DNA from: Bradyrhizobium yuanmingense
Lineage (GTDB): Bacteria > Pseudomonadota > Alphaproteobacteria > Rhizobiales > Xanthobacteraceae
Assembly (NCBI RefSeq): GCF_029167105.1
Contig: NZ_JARFML010000013.1
Coordinates: 124,001-188,000 of the forward strand
Reading direction: 5' to 3'
DNA length: 64,000 nt
Positions 34,828 through 44,199 of the stretch are shown here, one piece after another. Position 1 is the first letter of the stretch. Each line of letters begins with the position of its first letter. The translations under genes and the position numbers were made by a program. The notes beneath the pieces were generated by a model that searched no databases, was not told the origin of the DNA, and was given only the letters and a program-made list of their open reading frames with translations.

Positions 34828-36486
34828 TCACTCCTTGATCATGTCCGGCGACGATCGGCTGCGCTGGGCTCGGCCGGGTGATATGAACGGCCAAGGGCTC
34901 ATTTCGGAGCCTTTTTCAATCGGCACTTCGATGAGCGCCGGCGAGTCGAGATCGAGGGCTTTTCCGAGCGCGCGCTTCAGGGCTTCCGGCGATGCGGCAC
35001 GATAGGCAGGCATGCCGAAGGATTCGGCGAGCCTGACGAAATCCGGATTGGTCAAGTCGGACCCGATGTAGCGGCCCTGATAGGACTGCCGCTGATCGCG
35101 CAGAACGTTGCCGTATGACGAGTTGTTGAAGACGATGGCAACGACGTTGATGCGGTGGTGGACCGCGGTGGCCATCTCCTGGAGTCCGAACAGAAACCCG
35201 CCATCCCCGGAGACGGAAACCACGGCTTTGTCCGGATGCGCGACCTTGACACCGAGCGCGCTGTTATAGCCGAAGCCGAGATTGTCCTGATATCCGCACG
35301 TCACGTACTGCCGAGGTCCGTACACGGGAAAACCAAATCGCGCCGTGAAGCCCATCTGGCTCACTTCCTCGACGAAAAAGCCGTCGCGAGGCAGTACGGC
35401 GCGAATAGCATCGAGATGGGCGATCTGGGGCTGCACCTCCGAGAAGGCGCTCTGCGCCTTAGCCTTGATCTCGAGGAATTCGTCGTGGCGCGAGCCAGGT
35501 GACACTCCGCTGATCGCGGCAGTCAAAGCCCTGGTGCCTGCCGCTGCATCCGCCACAATGGCAACATCCGGCTTCAGACGGACCATCTCGGTCGGATCGA
35601 TGTCGATACGGATGACCTTGAGCCCCGGCGGAAGCCACCGCCAGCGCATGTATTGCAGCTCGAGACGACTGCCGATGCCGATCAGGAGGTCGACGTGCTT
35701 CCAGTGCTCGAAGGCTGCGACCGAATTGAACGCCAGGGGATCGTCATCGGGCAGGATCCCCTTGCCCGAGCGGTGCGCCGTGACGGGCGCTTGAAGGCGC
35801 GCAGCCAGTTCGGCGACTTCGGGGCCGGCATCCGCAGCCCCGCCGCCGACCATGATGATCGGATTCCTGGCCTTTGTGATCAGTGCCGCGGCCGCGGCGA
35901 TTGCATCGGGATCGATGGCCGGCGGAAGATTGGGAACGCCGACTGCCACTGCGCCGACCGGTCCTTTCGCTCCGAAAACGTCCCATGGCGCCTCCACGGC
36001 AACCGGTCCGGGGCGCCCCGACAGCATGCGCGTAAACAGATTCGCCATGGTGTCGGAGACGCCGCTTGGATGGCTGATGCGCTCTGCGCCCTTGATGAAG
36101 CTCCGCAATGTCGCAAGCTGATCGGGCAACTCGTGGAGCTGGCCGCGCCCCTGCCCGATCAAGTGCGACATGATGTTGCCGGTGACGCAGAGAACGGGAG
36201 CATTTGCGCCGTAGGCGGTGCAAAGTGCGGCGCCGGAGTTGAGCACGCCGGGGCCGGGCACGACCGAGTAGACCCCAGGCTTCCCGGTCGACTTGGCATA
36301 GCCGTAGGCCATATAGCCGGCGCCTTGCTCGTGCCTGGTATGGATGAAGCGCAGCTCGGCACTGCGGCCATAGAGAGCGTCGTTGAAGTCATACATGTGC
36401 GCGCCGGGGATACCGAAAACCGTATCCACCCCGTGCGCGATCAGAGACCGAGCGATCTTCTCGCCAGTGGTTTCGTGCTCAATCAT
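34828..36486 (-). CDS. Thiamine diphosphate-dependent enzyme, acetolactate synthase/2-oxo-acid decarboxylase type
   Basis: 552 residues in three ThDP domains: pyrimidine-binding with the essential Glu in RHEQGAGYMAYGYAKSTG (~50), a central domain (IIMVGGGAADAGPEVAELAA), and the cofactor motif GDGGFLFG...NN (~430-458). Acetolactate synthase partners are absent, and the adjacent aldehyde dehydrogenase overlaps functionally. I favour a 2-oxo-acid decarboxylase such as arylpyruvate or benzoylformate decarboxylase. First gene of the reverse operon, divergent from LysR. ATG 36486 is preferred over an upstream in-frame start. Confidence 0.82.
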   Translation of the reverse strand: MIEHETTGEKIARSLIAHGVDTVFGIPGAHMYDFNDALYGRSAELRFIHTRHEQGAGYMAYGYAKSTGKPGVYSVVPGPGVLNSGAALCTAYGANAPVLCVTGNIMSHLIGQGRGQLHELPDQLATLRSFIKGAERISHPSGVSDTMANLFTRMLSGRPGPVAVEAPWDVFGAKGPVGAVAVGVPNLPPAIDPDAIAAAAALITKARNPIIMVGGGAADAGPEVAELAARLQAPVTAHRSGKGILPDDDPLAFNSVAAFEHWKHVDLLIGIGSRLELQYMRWRWLPPGLKVIRIDIDPTEMVRLKPDVAIVADAAAGTRALTAAISGVSPGSRHDEFLEIKAKAQSAFSEVQPQIAHLDAIRAVLPRDGFFVEEVSQMGFTARFGFPVYGPRQYVTCGYQDNLGFGYNSALGVKVAHPDKAVVSVSGDGGFLFGLQEMATAVHHRINVVAIVFNNSSYGNVLRDQRQSYQGRYIGSDLTNPDFVRLAESFGMPAYRAASPEALKRALGKALDLDSPALIEVPIEKGSEMSPWPFISPGRAQRSRSSPDMIKE

Positions 36487-36783
36487 TTCCGATGCTCGTC
36501 TCGACGGAGGGCACGAGGTATGGGCCTGCAAGGCGACGAGAAGAATCCCGCCGGTGATCGGCTAACGAGTGAGGGCGGCATAGGCGCCGTCCGAGGATCG
36601 AGCACAGTTCCCTCCCGATGCCACGGCGGTCGCTTCACATCCGTGAGCTCCGCTCTTCATCATTGCCACTGAGAGCCGCCACGACCGCTGTCGTGGATTG
36701 GCACGGCAAGTCTTGCGCGGGCGAACGCTCCAGGACAAACGATCGATTCTTTTCAATTGATCAGGAATGCTTAATAATGAGAC

Positions 36784-37746
36784 ATGTCGCTCACCCGCAC
36801 CACGATCCGGCAATTCGAAGCGTTCGTTGCAGTCGCGGACACTCTCAGTTTCTCGGCCGCTGGCGACCGACTGGGCCTGACATCGTCGGCCGTGAGCCAG
36901 CTCGTAAGTGAGCTCGAGGCCATTACGGGGTTTCGCGTGTTCGACCGCAGCACGAGACGCGTTGCTCTATCGAGCGCCGGCCGCGAATTCCTGGGCATTG
37001 CCCAGACTGTCCTTAGGCACGTACAACTCGCCGAGACTGCCGCTGCAGACGTTCGCAATCGCGCCGCAGGCGTGGTCCGGATCGGCGCCCCATTGATCCT
37101 GGCGAGCGCGGTATTGCCGGCGGCCGTACGCGAATTCAGGCGAGAGCGTCCGAATGTTGCCATCCATATTCGAGACGTACCCGTCGATCTGACCGTGGAT
37201 CGGGTCGGAGCGGGAGATGTCGACCTGGCGGTAGGGCCCGACCGCCCTCCCGATCCAGCCGTCACCCGAGAGGCGATCTTTCGCAGCCCCTGGGTGCTAT
37301 GGGTTGCGTCGGAACACCCCTTGGCGGCCAGGAAGGTGCTGAGCTGGGACGACCTTCGCAACGTCCCCCTCGTCGCCGCGAGCCGAGATCACGAAGTCAG
37401 CGTTGCGCAGATGCGGAGCTCCGCTCCGAACACAAGTCCGATCGCTCCGCCGCAGATTGTCGACAACATCACCACGGCCCTTGGCATAGCAGCGCAGGGG
37501 CTCGCTGCCACGCCTGCTCCGGCTTATGTCGGAGTCGTGGCTCGGCCGCTGGGACTCACGATGCGCCGCATCACAAGGCCCGAGACCGTGCGCGAGGTTT
37601 GTCTCTATCGGCCTTCACGGCGCTCGATTCCGCCGGCGGCCGAAGCCTTCGCTGAGTTTGTGATTCAATGGATCCGGGAATGGAATCTGGAAGCACAACA
37701 TGACAAGCCCCGCCCGGCGCGCAAGGCTGCAAGGAGGAGCGACTGA
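36784..37746 (+). CDS. LysR-family transcriptional regulator
   Basis: 320 residues: helix-turn-helix at 1-65 (FEAFVAVADTLSFSAAGDRL, then TSSAVSQLVSELEAITG) and an effector domain with LSWDDLRNVPLVAASRDHE. Divergent from the ThDP enzyme gene across a 297-bp promoter region, so it is the likely activator of the homoprotocatechuate/2-oxo-acid operon. The Arg/Lys-rich C-terminal tail (KPRPARKAARRSD) is an oddity without known role. Confidence 0.9.
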   Translation: MSLTRTTIRQFEAFVAVADTLSFSAAGDRLGLTSSAVSQLVSELEAITGFRVFDRSTRRVALSSAGREFLGIAQTVLRHVQLAETAAADVRNRAAGVVRIGAPLILASAVLPAAVREFRRERPNVAIHIRDVPVDLTVDRVGAGDVDLAVGPDRPPDPAVTREAIFRSPWVLWVASEHPLAARKVLSWDDLRNVPLVAASRDHEVSVAQMRSSAPNTSPIAPPQIVDNITTALGIAAQGLAATPAPAYVGVVARPLGLTMRRITRPETVREVCLYRPSRRSIPPAAEAFAEFVIQWIREWNLEAQHDKPRPARKAARRSD

Positions 37747-37863
37747 GTTCTCCCAGTTACGTTGAATACCCGCCGGCGACGGGTAATAAACAATCAATCA
37801 TTTACTGGTCGCACCATGGGCTTATCCGACCGAACATGGGCATTCGTCGCACCATTATTCTCT

Positions 37864-39090
37864 TCAAAGTGCCGCCACAGTTGCAAAGCCGTGCTCCGCG
37901 GCCTCGAGTGCAACGGCGATGTCGGCCTCGGTATGGGCGGCGCAGAGGAACATGTTGTGCTTGGGATGGAAGTAGACACCTCTTGCAAGCATCGCGCTGC
38001 AAAACGCCGAACCTTTCCGATAGTCCGGGTCCCCTTCAAACAAAAGCGTCGGCATTTGCACTGGCCCCGATTGACGGATCGAAAGACCGAACTGATGGGA
38101 GCGCGTCTCGAGGCCATCACGCAGCGTTTGTCCGAGCTGCCCGAGGCGGGTCGGAACATCGTCCCTGCGTACTATCTTCAATGTCGCGACGGCAGCAGCC
38201 ATGGCGACGGCGCCGGCCCAGAATGACCCCGTGACAAAGACCTGGGACGCAGCACGACGCAGCCAATCGGCTCCGGTCACAGCCGCCAGGGCATAACCAT
38301 TGGCGATCGCCTTGCTCCAGGCGGACAAGTCGGGCCGGACACCAAGGCCTTCCCAGCTACCCGCGGCATTCAGGCGGAAGCCGGCGCGAACTTCGTCGAT
38401 GAGCAGCGCGGCGCCCTTGCTGTCACAGATGCGACGCGCCGCACGGGCGAACTCTACGGTTGGAAGTTCCTGGTCGATCCCGAGATCGTGGCGAAATGCC
38501 GAAATCAGAATCCCGGCAAGATCATCACCCGCCGCCTTGGCCGCCGCGTCGAGGCTCTCGACGTCGTTGAATGTGAAATATGCGAGATGGGCGCGATCCT
38601 CCGCGGTCACACCGAGAAGCGACGGTGAGCACCACGGCACGGCACCATGATAAGCGCCCTTGGCGACGAGGATCTTTCGGCGACCCGTTGCAGCTCTTGC
38701 GATCGTGACGCACGTCGTCGTCGCATCGGTGCCGTTCTTCTGAAACTGCGTCCAATCGGCATGTCCCACCATATCGACGACAAGCTCGGCCAACTCAACC
38801 ATGACTTCGCCCGGACCATTGAGGCAGTCGCCGTCACGCCGCTGACGCTCGGCAGCTTCCTCCACCTCGGGATGGTGGTGGCCGAGCAGGTTGGGACCCC
38901 AGCTGCACATGAAGTCCACGTAGCGGTGACCATCAACATCCCAGAGCACGCCGCCCTCGCCGCGGCTGAAGAACTGCGGATACGTCTCGGGCAACTTGGC
39001 CGCGTGGAGATGTCCCCACATTCCGCCTGGCACGACCTTCTTGGCGCGCGCCCGCAGGGCAGCATCCCTTGTCCTGGTCAATTCCGGCAT
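37864..39090 (-). CDS. Class III aminotransferase, glutamate-1-semialdehyde aminomutase-like
   Basis: 408 residues, fold type I PLP enzyme. Cofactor residues: Asp232 in ALLIDEVRAGFRL and Schiff-base Lys260 in LSAWSKAIANGYALAAVTG; substrate-side SWGPNLLGHHHPEVEEA (~63). The closest relatives are GSA-aminomutase-like transaminases in catabolic clusters rather than HemL itself. Divergent from the GntR gene, with a TGATATATCA operator candidate 20 bp before its start. Role: transamination of an amine or amino aldehyde released in this pathway (inference). Confidence 0.87.
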   Translation of the reverse strand: MPELTRTRDAALRARAKKVVPGGMWGHLHAAKLPETYPQFFSRGEGGVLWDVDGHRYVDFMCSWGPNLLGHHHPEVEEAAERQRRDGDCLNGPGEVMVELAELVVDMVGHADWTQFQKNGTDATTTCVTIARAATGRRKILVAKGAYHGAVPWCSPSLLGVTAEDRAHLAYFTFNDVESLDAAAKAAGDDLAGILISAFRHDLGIDQELPTVEFARAARRICDSKGAALLIDEVRAGFRLNAAGSWEGLGVRPDLSAWSKAIANGYALAAVTGADWLRRAASQVFVTGSFWAGAVAMAAAVATLKIVRRDDVPTRLGQLGQTLRDGLETRSHQFGLSIRQSGPVQMPTLLFEGDPDYRKGSAFCSAMLARGVYFHPKHNMFLCAAHTEADIAVALEAAEHGFATVAAL

Positions 39091-39106
39091 GCCTTCTTCT
39101 CCTCTA

Positions 39107-39128
39107 GTTTTGATATATCATATATTAT
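39107..39128. promoter_or_regulatory. Operator candidate 1: TGATATATCA-TATATTATG
   Basis: A perfect 10-bp palindrome TGATATATCA (39111-39120) followed by TATATTATG stands out against GC-rich DNA, 20 bp from the aminotransferase start. Identical cores recur at 48562 and 51350, each before an operon. Confidence 0.7.
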
Positions 39129-39287
39129 GTTCTCGGTTACAAGGGGGATTGTTGCTTTGCCTGACCCGGGCCGTCGAACCTCGGCTGGCAGAGGCCCCAC
39201 TCCGAGCTGACGAATTTGGGGTTTCGGGAGGACCTTAAAGTTTCTGTCGTAGAAGAAGCGCAGACGGTCGGCGCGCAAGAACGATCT

Positions 39288-39305
39288 CCTATATTATATA
39301 TGAAA
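39288..39305. promoter_or_regulatory. Operator candidate 2: CTATATTATATATGAAAT
   Basis: An AT-rich element related to, but not identical with, the TGATATATCA sites lies ~60 bp before the gntR start. Compared with the reverse complement of site 1 it shares the TATATATGA-like core. Probable autoregulatory site. Confidence 0.5.
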
Positions 39306-39366
39306 TGGATTCGAACCCGTGTCGGCGCGGATAGCCGAAACGGCCCAGACCTTTCGGGGACCGAGA

Positions 39367-40173
39367 ATGGTTGACGTTGAACAGAGACCTGGCGAGGGCG
39401 GCGTGGGCCCGGTGGCTCGCGACAGCCTGACAAGCCTGGTTTACAACAATCTGCGCCAGGCGCTGATGGAAGGCCGGTTCTGGCCGGGCCATCGCTTCAA
39501 GATCCGTGACCTTGCTGCGACCATGAACGTGTCGGAGACGCCCATTCGCGAAGCCCTGATGCAGCTCGTGCGCGGCCGCGCGCTCGAGATGCAGGCGGGA
39601 CGCTCGATCATGGTCGCCCACATGACGGCCAAGCAGTATATCGAGCTCAGGACCGTCAGGCTGTTTCTCGAGGGACTTGCCGCCGAGCACGCAACCACGC
39701 GCATCTCGGAAGCCGATATCGACAGGATGGAAGCCACTCACCGCGAGCTGATCAGCGCGGAGAAGGAGCATAGATGGTCCGACGCCGTTCGCGCCAACTG
39801 GCAATTCCACCGCGGTCTCTATGATGGATCGGGGCTTCCCGAAGTGCTCGCCATCCTCGACGATATCTGGATGCGGAACGGACCCCTGTTGAATTTCCAT
39901 TACCCGCACGCCCCCCCGACCTATCCTAACGAACACCAACATCTGTCGGTTCTCAAGAATCTGCGGCAGCGCCGGCCGGACAAGGTTCGCGAGTCGATCC
40001 AGGCGGACATGATGGAGGGTGGCCAGAATCTCGTCCGGTTGCTGGAAAAGCATGGCGGTACGCGCTTCATGACTCCCGAGACGGCCGTGGACGACGACGT
40101 CGAGATGGAAGCGACGAAGACGCGCGCCGCGCCAGCTGCCAAGGCAGCAGGCGCGAAATCCAGGCGTCGTTGA
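39367..40173 (+). CDS. GntR-family (FCD) transcriptional regulator
   Basis: 268 residues: winged helix at ~20-85 (LVYNNLRQALMEGRFWPGHR, then NVSETPIREALMQLVRGRAL) and an FCD effector domain (HRELISAEKEHRWSDAVRAN, WQFHRGLYDGSGLPEVL). A Lys/Ala-rich tail (TRAAPAAKAAGAKSRRR) ends the protein. ATG 39367 has GGGGACCGAG upstream; GTG 39319 would lie over the operator region. The AT-rich sites before this gene and before three nearby transcription units suggest it governs the whole 37.8-51.3 kb block. Confidence 0.88.
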   Translation: MVDVEQRPGEGGVGPVARDSLTSLVYNNLRQALMEGRFWPGHRFKIRDLAATMNVSETPIREALMQLVRGRALEMQAGRSIMVAHMTAKQYIELRTVRLFLEGLAAEHATTRISEADIDRMEATHRELISAEKEHRWSDAVRANWQFHRGLYDGSGLPEVLAILDDIWMRNGPLLNFHYPHAPPTYPNEHQHLSVLKNLRQRRPDKVRESIQADMMEGGQNLVRLLEKHGGTRFMTPETAVDDDVEMEATKTRAAPAAKAAGAKSRRR

Positions 40174-40180
40174 AAGCTGC

Positions 40181-41857
40181 TCACGCGGAACGGGGCGCAG
40201 TGAAGCGATCCAGGATGTTGCGGGTGATCCGCTGCGTGAACGGATCGCCGCGCTTCAGTCCCATCACCCATTCGCAGGTCGCGGCTGTCAGCACCTCGCC
40301 CTTGCCGCGGGTCATGTGCACCATCATGCCGGAGCCGTATTTGTAGCGGGCCAGACCCTCGGGCGTGACCTCGCCGGTGATGCACTCCACCAGGCCTTCG
40401 TGGTCGCTGCTGCGTACGTAGTAGCGGAAGCCCTCACCCTGCGGCTCGTCTTCCGCCAGGACGGCCGGCGCCATCGCCAGGATCTGGATGGTCTCGGGCT
40501 GCCCTTCGACCGGAACCGGAAAAGGAAGACCGTTGCGGAACGTGTAGTCCAACCCGTCGACCTCGTAGGCGAAGATGTGCTGCTTGTCGCCGAAGACGTC
40601 GGCATAGTGCAGTCCCGTGCCGGCAAACGCCCAATGCTCCGGGCGATAGACCGTAAAGCCTCTTTGGCCGTTCGGCGCAAATCCGCCCCAGGATGCATAG
40701 AGGCCGTGCGCGCCGTTCACGCCGACCGTCGAGGCGCCCGGCCAACGGACGTTGCGATCTTCCCAGGCAGACGTCATCAGGCGCGCGCGGTCCGTACCGA
40801 CGATCGGATCCTTGTGGATGGCTTTGAACTTGTAGCAAACTTGGCGCTTGCCGTCGTCCTCGAGCCGGATCTGCCACAGGAAATTCGCGCCGAAGCGCGC
40901 GAGGCGCCCGCCGCCCTCCACATAGCGCTCGATCGCCTCGCGCATCTCCCATGTCCAGTACTCGTCATGGCCGATGATGGTGACGCAAGGGTAGGCGTCG
41001 AGCAGCTCGGGCCGGTAGTGAAGATCGGTCTGGGTGATCATGTCGAGCGCGTGGCCTTCCTTCTGCGCCCAGAGCACGAAATGCCGGTCGTACTGGGCCC
41101 AGCCCGCTGCCGCGTAATACTGGCCAAAGCCGTTGGAGAAGGCCCACTCCTTCATCGGGTAGCGGGGCGCGTCGCCCATCTCGGGCGCGGGATCAGCGCA
41201 GATGCGCGGTGCGCCTGACGGCAGCCAGACCATGCCGCGCGTCCATGGCCGCTGCAGCGACAGCACCGGCGACGGCTCGTCGCTGTCAGGACCTTCGACG
41301 CCGAAATAATGATTGGCACCGCCAAAATCATTGTAGGCGGTCCAGGTGCCCGTCGGCAGGATCATCAGTATTTTCGCGCGCCGCGTTTTCTCCGTCGGCC
41401 GCACGACGAAGAAATGATGCTGGATGAAGCGGGCCCCATTCGCTCGCTCGCACGACGAGACCACACGATAAAAGCCCGAGCGCAGATCCGGCGGCAGCGT
41501 CCATCGGTGAGCGACGGGCCAGTTGCAGCCATTGCGATAGGCATCGGACGGCGTAGCCGCGAACACGCCGTCAAGCACATCGATCTCATGCACCATCTCG
41601 GGCTCGAGACCGTCGCGATAGATCTGCAACCGCCAGGCCTTTGCTGTTGTCGAGGAGCGAAAGACAACTTCGTCTCCCGGGTCGTAAGACATCGCATCGG
41701 TATAGGTGTAGACTTCCCCGACAGAGGGATCGCCGCGCGGAACCTCATACCAGGGCTGGCTGGCCCAGTGCTCGTCCGCATGCATCGGGCGCGCCTTGCG
41801 GGGAGCGACGTTGACGGATCCCAATTCAGGCGGATGAAACTCAGGCTTGTCCGACAT
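40181..41857 (-). CDS. Shortened N,N-dimethylformamidase large-subunit-like protein
   Basis: 558 residues related to the C-terminal two thirds of the dimethylformamidase beta subunit. It keeps TGTWTAYNDFGGANHYFGV (~170) and CVTIIGHDEYWTWEMREAIE (~290), which carry a Tyr and the Glu of the mononuclear iron site known for that family, and it lacks the LamG-like N-terminal part. ATG 41857 follows GGGAGG. It is the last gene of the seven-gene operon, 80 bp after the full-length paralogue. Probably a second amidohydrolase or a partner subunit; substrate unknown. Confidence 0.78.
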   Translation of the reverse strand: MSDKPEFHPPELGSVNVAPRKARPMHADEHWASQPWYEVPRGDPSVGEVYTYTDAMSYDPGDEVVFRSSTTAKAWRLQIYRDGLEPEMVHEIDVLDGVFAATPSDAYRNGCNWPVAHRWTLPPDLRSGFYRVVSSCERANGARFIQHHFFVVRPTEKTRRAKILMILPTGTWTAYNDFGGANHYFGVEGPDSDEPSPVLSLQRPWTRGMVWLPSGAPRICADPAPEMGDAPRYPMKEWAFSNGFGQYYAAAGWAQYDRHFVLWAQKEGHALDMITQTDLHYRPELLDAYPCVTIIGHDEYWTWEMREAIERYVEGGGRLARFGANFLWQIRLEDDGKRQVCYKFKAIHKDPIVGTDRARLMTSAWEDRNVRWPGASTVGVNGAHGLYASWGGFAPNGQRGFTVYRPEHWAFAGTGLHYADVFGDKQHIFAYEVDGLDYTFRNGLPFPVPVEGQPETIQILAMAPAVLAEDEPQGEGFRYYVRSSDHEGLVECITGEVTPEGLARYKYGSGMMVHMTRGKGEVLTAATCEWVMGLKRGDPFTQRITRNILDRFTAPRSA

Positions 41858-41937
41858 GACAGCCTCCCTGGTTCGAAAAGCCATCTCTGGCGGCGAGATG
41901 GCGGCTTTGCATGTTGGGCCGAAATCGAGGCCGCAGT

Positions 41938-44199
41938 CTAGGTTTTGGCAGGCATGACGAACGGCCTCGGATCGAGAAACCGATTCACGACGTTCAACGT
42001 GATGGTGCTGATGTTGTTGTCGTAGTTGTTGTGACCCAACGACATGCCGTAGGTGATCGATCCCGTCGCAAAGACGGCGCCGCCATGGGCGGTCTCGAAG
42101 AACACCATGTCGGCGCGCACCAGCGCATTCTGCGTGCCGTCGAGTCCATCCACCACGGTGCGAAACTCCTCCGGCGTGGGCAGCGCGCCCGCGCCCAATC
42201 CTTCGGATGTCGCGATCCGCAACGCATGCGGCGGCGTTCCGAGTTCGAGATCGTATCGATCGATCTCGCTGCCGACGGCACCATTGTAGCGAAATCCAAA
42301 ATCACCGAATTTTTCGTGACGGCCTGTGCCCTCGAAGATGAACGCGACACGCGGATCCTCGCTTTCGGCCGTGCGCAGATAGTAGCCGCAGGTATCGTTG
42401 ATCATGGCGGAGAACCCGACGCCGACCAGCTTCTGCGGCGCAAAGCCCGAATGCCGCCACAGCGACCCCGGCTCCCCGGTGCCGGCTAGATGCACTTCGC
42501 CGGGCTCCGATTCCCAGGTGCGCGTCCCGGCCATGCCGCGGCGAACCTCCAGCGCGGCGGGCGCGGCCGGGTGAAAGCCGCAGCGCCAGTAGAATGCATT
42601 GCCTCCCATCGAGATTTGCCGCCCGCCGGCGTTCTGATACGCCATGATCGCGTTCATCATGTTGAAGCTGTAATATTCGGGATGGGTCGGCGTCATCATG
42701 ACCCGGTAAGGAGCGAGCGCCCGCGCTCCTTCCCGGTCAAGCTCGACATCCGTGATCAGATCGTAGGCGATCCCCTTCTCCTCGAGCCAGTCAAGGATAT
42801 GGGTGTCGTTGATCAAATTGAACCAATAGCCGCGCGGACGCATGTTGAGGATGGGCCGCAGCCAGGAGCTGTAGGCCCGCCCCGAGCCGTCGACATGGCA
42901 ATCATAGGTCGACTGGCCGATCTCCGGGTTCTCCTGCATGAAGACGTCATCTTGCGGCAACCACAGAACGTGCTCCATCAGAGTCTCGAAGTGAACCTGA
43001 TAGAGACGCAACGCGCTGTTGGCATAAGCCAGATATGTCGCGATCGAAGCGACCACGACCAGATCCGCCCGCCGGGACGCCTTGCCGGGCGTCACGAAGA
43101 AGGTGACGTAGCTTTCGCAGTCCCGGTCTGGATTATCACCTCCCGAGGTCAGCCGGAGCGCGTAGACGCCTGATCGCCAGTGGGCTGGCACATCGAGCGT
43201 GCAGGTTGTCTGCCATTCGCAATCGTAGATATCGTCGCTGTGGAAATGAATCGCCGCATACTCCTGCGGCGACAGCCGCCAGTCGTGAACGGATCCAGAC
43301 CATTGAAAGCCGGTCACGCCCCTGCGGGGCAGTTGGCGGAGGCTGCCGTGCAGGCCGTTCGGTGAAACATCCTTGATCGACAGTGACGAGATGCCGTTTG
43401 CGAAATCCCAGAAGGCGACAAGCCCTGCATCGCCTGCTCCCGTCCGCAACCGGCCGTCGAATACCCGCAGCGCCTCTGCGCTCAATGGACACGAAAAGAC
43501 CCGCGGAGCTTCAATCTTGCCATCGAAGTGCGAGGTATACTGGCGATCGCCATTCGCATGATGGGCCGCGATCAGGAACGGCAGGCCGGAATCGAGCGCG
43601 GGCGCTTGCGGCAGGGCAAACGATTTCGAATAGGCAGCGACCGGCCGAACGCCATCTGCCGGAACGATCAGCGATACGGAGACCGATCCCCCCGCAAGGT
43701 CAAGCGCGCACGATACGAATGCCCAGACGCGCGGGCGCAGCTTGACGTCGAGGGCAAAACGCGCCGGCGTACCGCTCACCTGGCCCAGCACCAGCACCAG
43801 ATGCCCCTCCTCGTCGAGTTCGAGCGCGTAGCCGCGCGCCGAGCGCTCGCACCAATTTCCCATCACGGCCTTGGCATTGTCCGCGATCCGCGTCGGATAA
43901 ACGTAGGTCCCGAAACACCAGTGTCCGCCGGTCGGGACCAGTGCACCATCGTGGTCAATGACGGCGTTGGATCCCGGCCGGATCGGCTGGTCGAGGCAGG
44001 CATGCTCACCGTCAATGGGGCTCGTCATCACTTCATATTTGAACCCAGGGCCGTTGCTGTCGACATCGCCGCAGCGCAGCCTGAGCACCTCGACCTTCAC
44101 GCTCGGCCGCTTGCTGCTGAGCTGGAATCTGACGGCCTCGCCTGCCGGGACGCTGATGCGATCCGGATAACCGAGATATTCGTTGGTCCTATAGATCAC
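41938..44199 (-). CDS. N,N-dimethylformamidase large (beta) subunit-like amidohydrolase
   Basis: 753 residues, close to the ~760 of characterised DMFase beta. An N-terminal LamG/concanavalin-like domain (~90-260, HFDGKIEAPRVFSCPLS) precedes the catalytic part with IATYLAYANSALRLYQ (Tyr389), the Tyr near 432, and TPTHPEYYSFNMM (Glu508). These fit the 2-Tyr-1-carboxylate iron site described for Paracoccus DMFase. The start overlaps the small-subunit stop by 11 bp. Real DMFase hydrolyses dimethylformamide; with a polyamine-type importer here the substrate may be another small amide. Confidence 0.83.
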   Translation of the reverse strand: MIYRTNEYLGYPDRISVPAGEAVRFQLSSKRPSVKVEVLRLRCGDVDSNGPGFKYEVMTSPIDGEHACLDQPIRPGSNAVIDHDGALVPTGGHWCFGTYVYPTRIADNAKAVMGNWCERSARGYALELDEEGHLVLVLGQVSGTPARFALDVKLRPRVWAFVSCALDLAGGSVSVSLIVPADGVRPVAAYSKSFALPQAPALDSGLPFLIAAHHANGDRQYTSHFDGKIEAPRVFSCPLSAEALRVFDGRLRTGAGDAGLVAFWDFANGISSLSIKDVSPNGLHGSLRQLPRRGVTGFQWSGSVHDWRLSPQEYAAIHFHSDDIYDCEWQTTCTLDVPAHWRSGVYALRLTSGGDNPDRDCESYVTFFVTPGKASRRADLVVVASIATYLAYANSALRLYQVHFETLMEHVLWLPQDDVFMQENPEIGQSTYDCHVDGSGRAYSSWLRPILNMRPRGYWFNLINDTHILDWLEEKGIAYDLITDVELDREGARALAPYRVMMTPTHPEYYSFNMMNAIMAYQNAGGRQISMGGNAFYWRCGFHPAAPAALEVRRGMAGTRTWESEPGEVHLAGTGEPGSLWRHSGFAPQKLVGVGFSAMINDTCGYYLRTAESEDPRVAFIFEGTGRHEKFGDFGFRYNGAVGSEIDRYDLELGTPPHALRIATSEGLGAGALPTPEEFRTVVDGLDGTQNALVRADMVFFETAHGGAVFATGSITYGMSLGHNNYDNNISTITLNVVNRFLDPRPFVMPAKT

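Noticed and set aside
34828..36486. Calling the ThDP enzyme acetolactate synthase (ilvB)
   Set aside because: No ilvN/ilvH small subunit or branched-chain genes nearby; co-translation with an arylaldehyde-type dehydrogenase favours a decarboxylase.
35653..36672. 339-codon forward frame opposite the ThDP enzyme
   Set aside because: No domain and overlaps the whole 5' half of a convincing gene.
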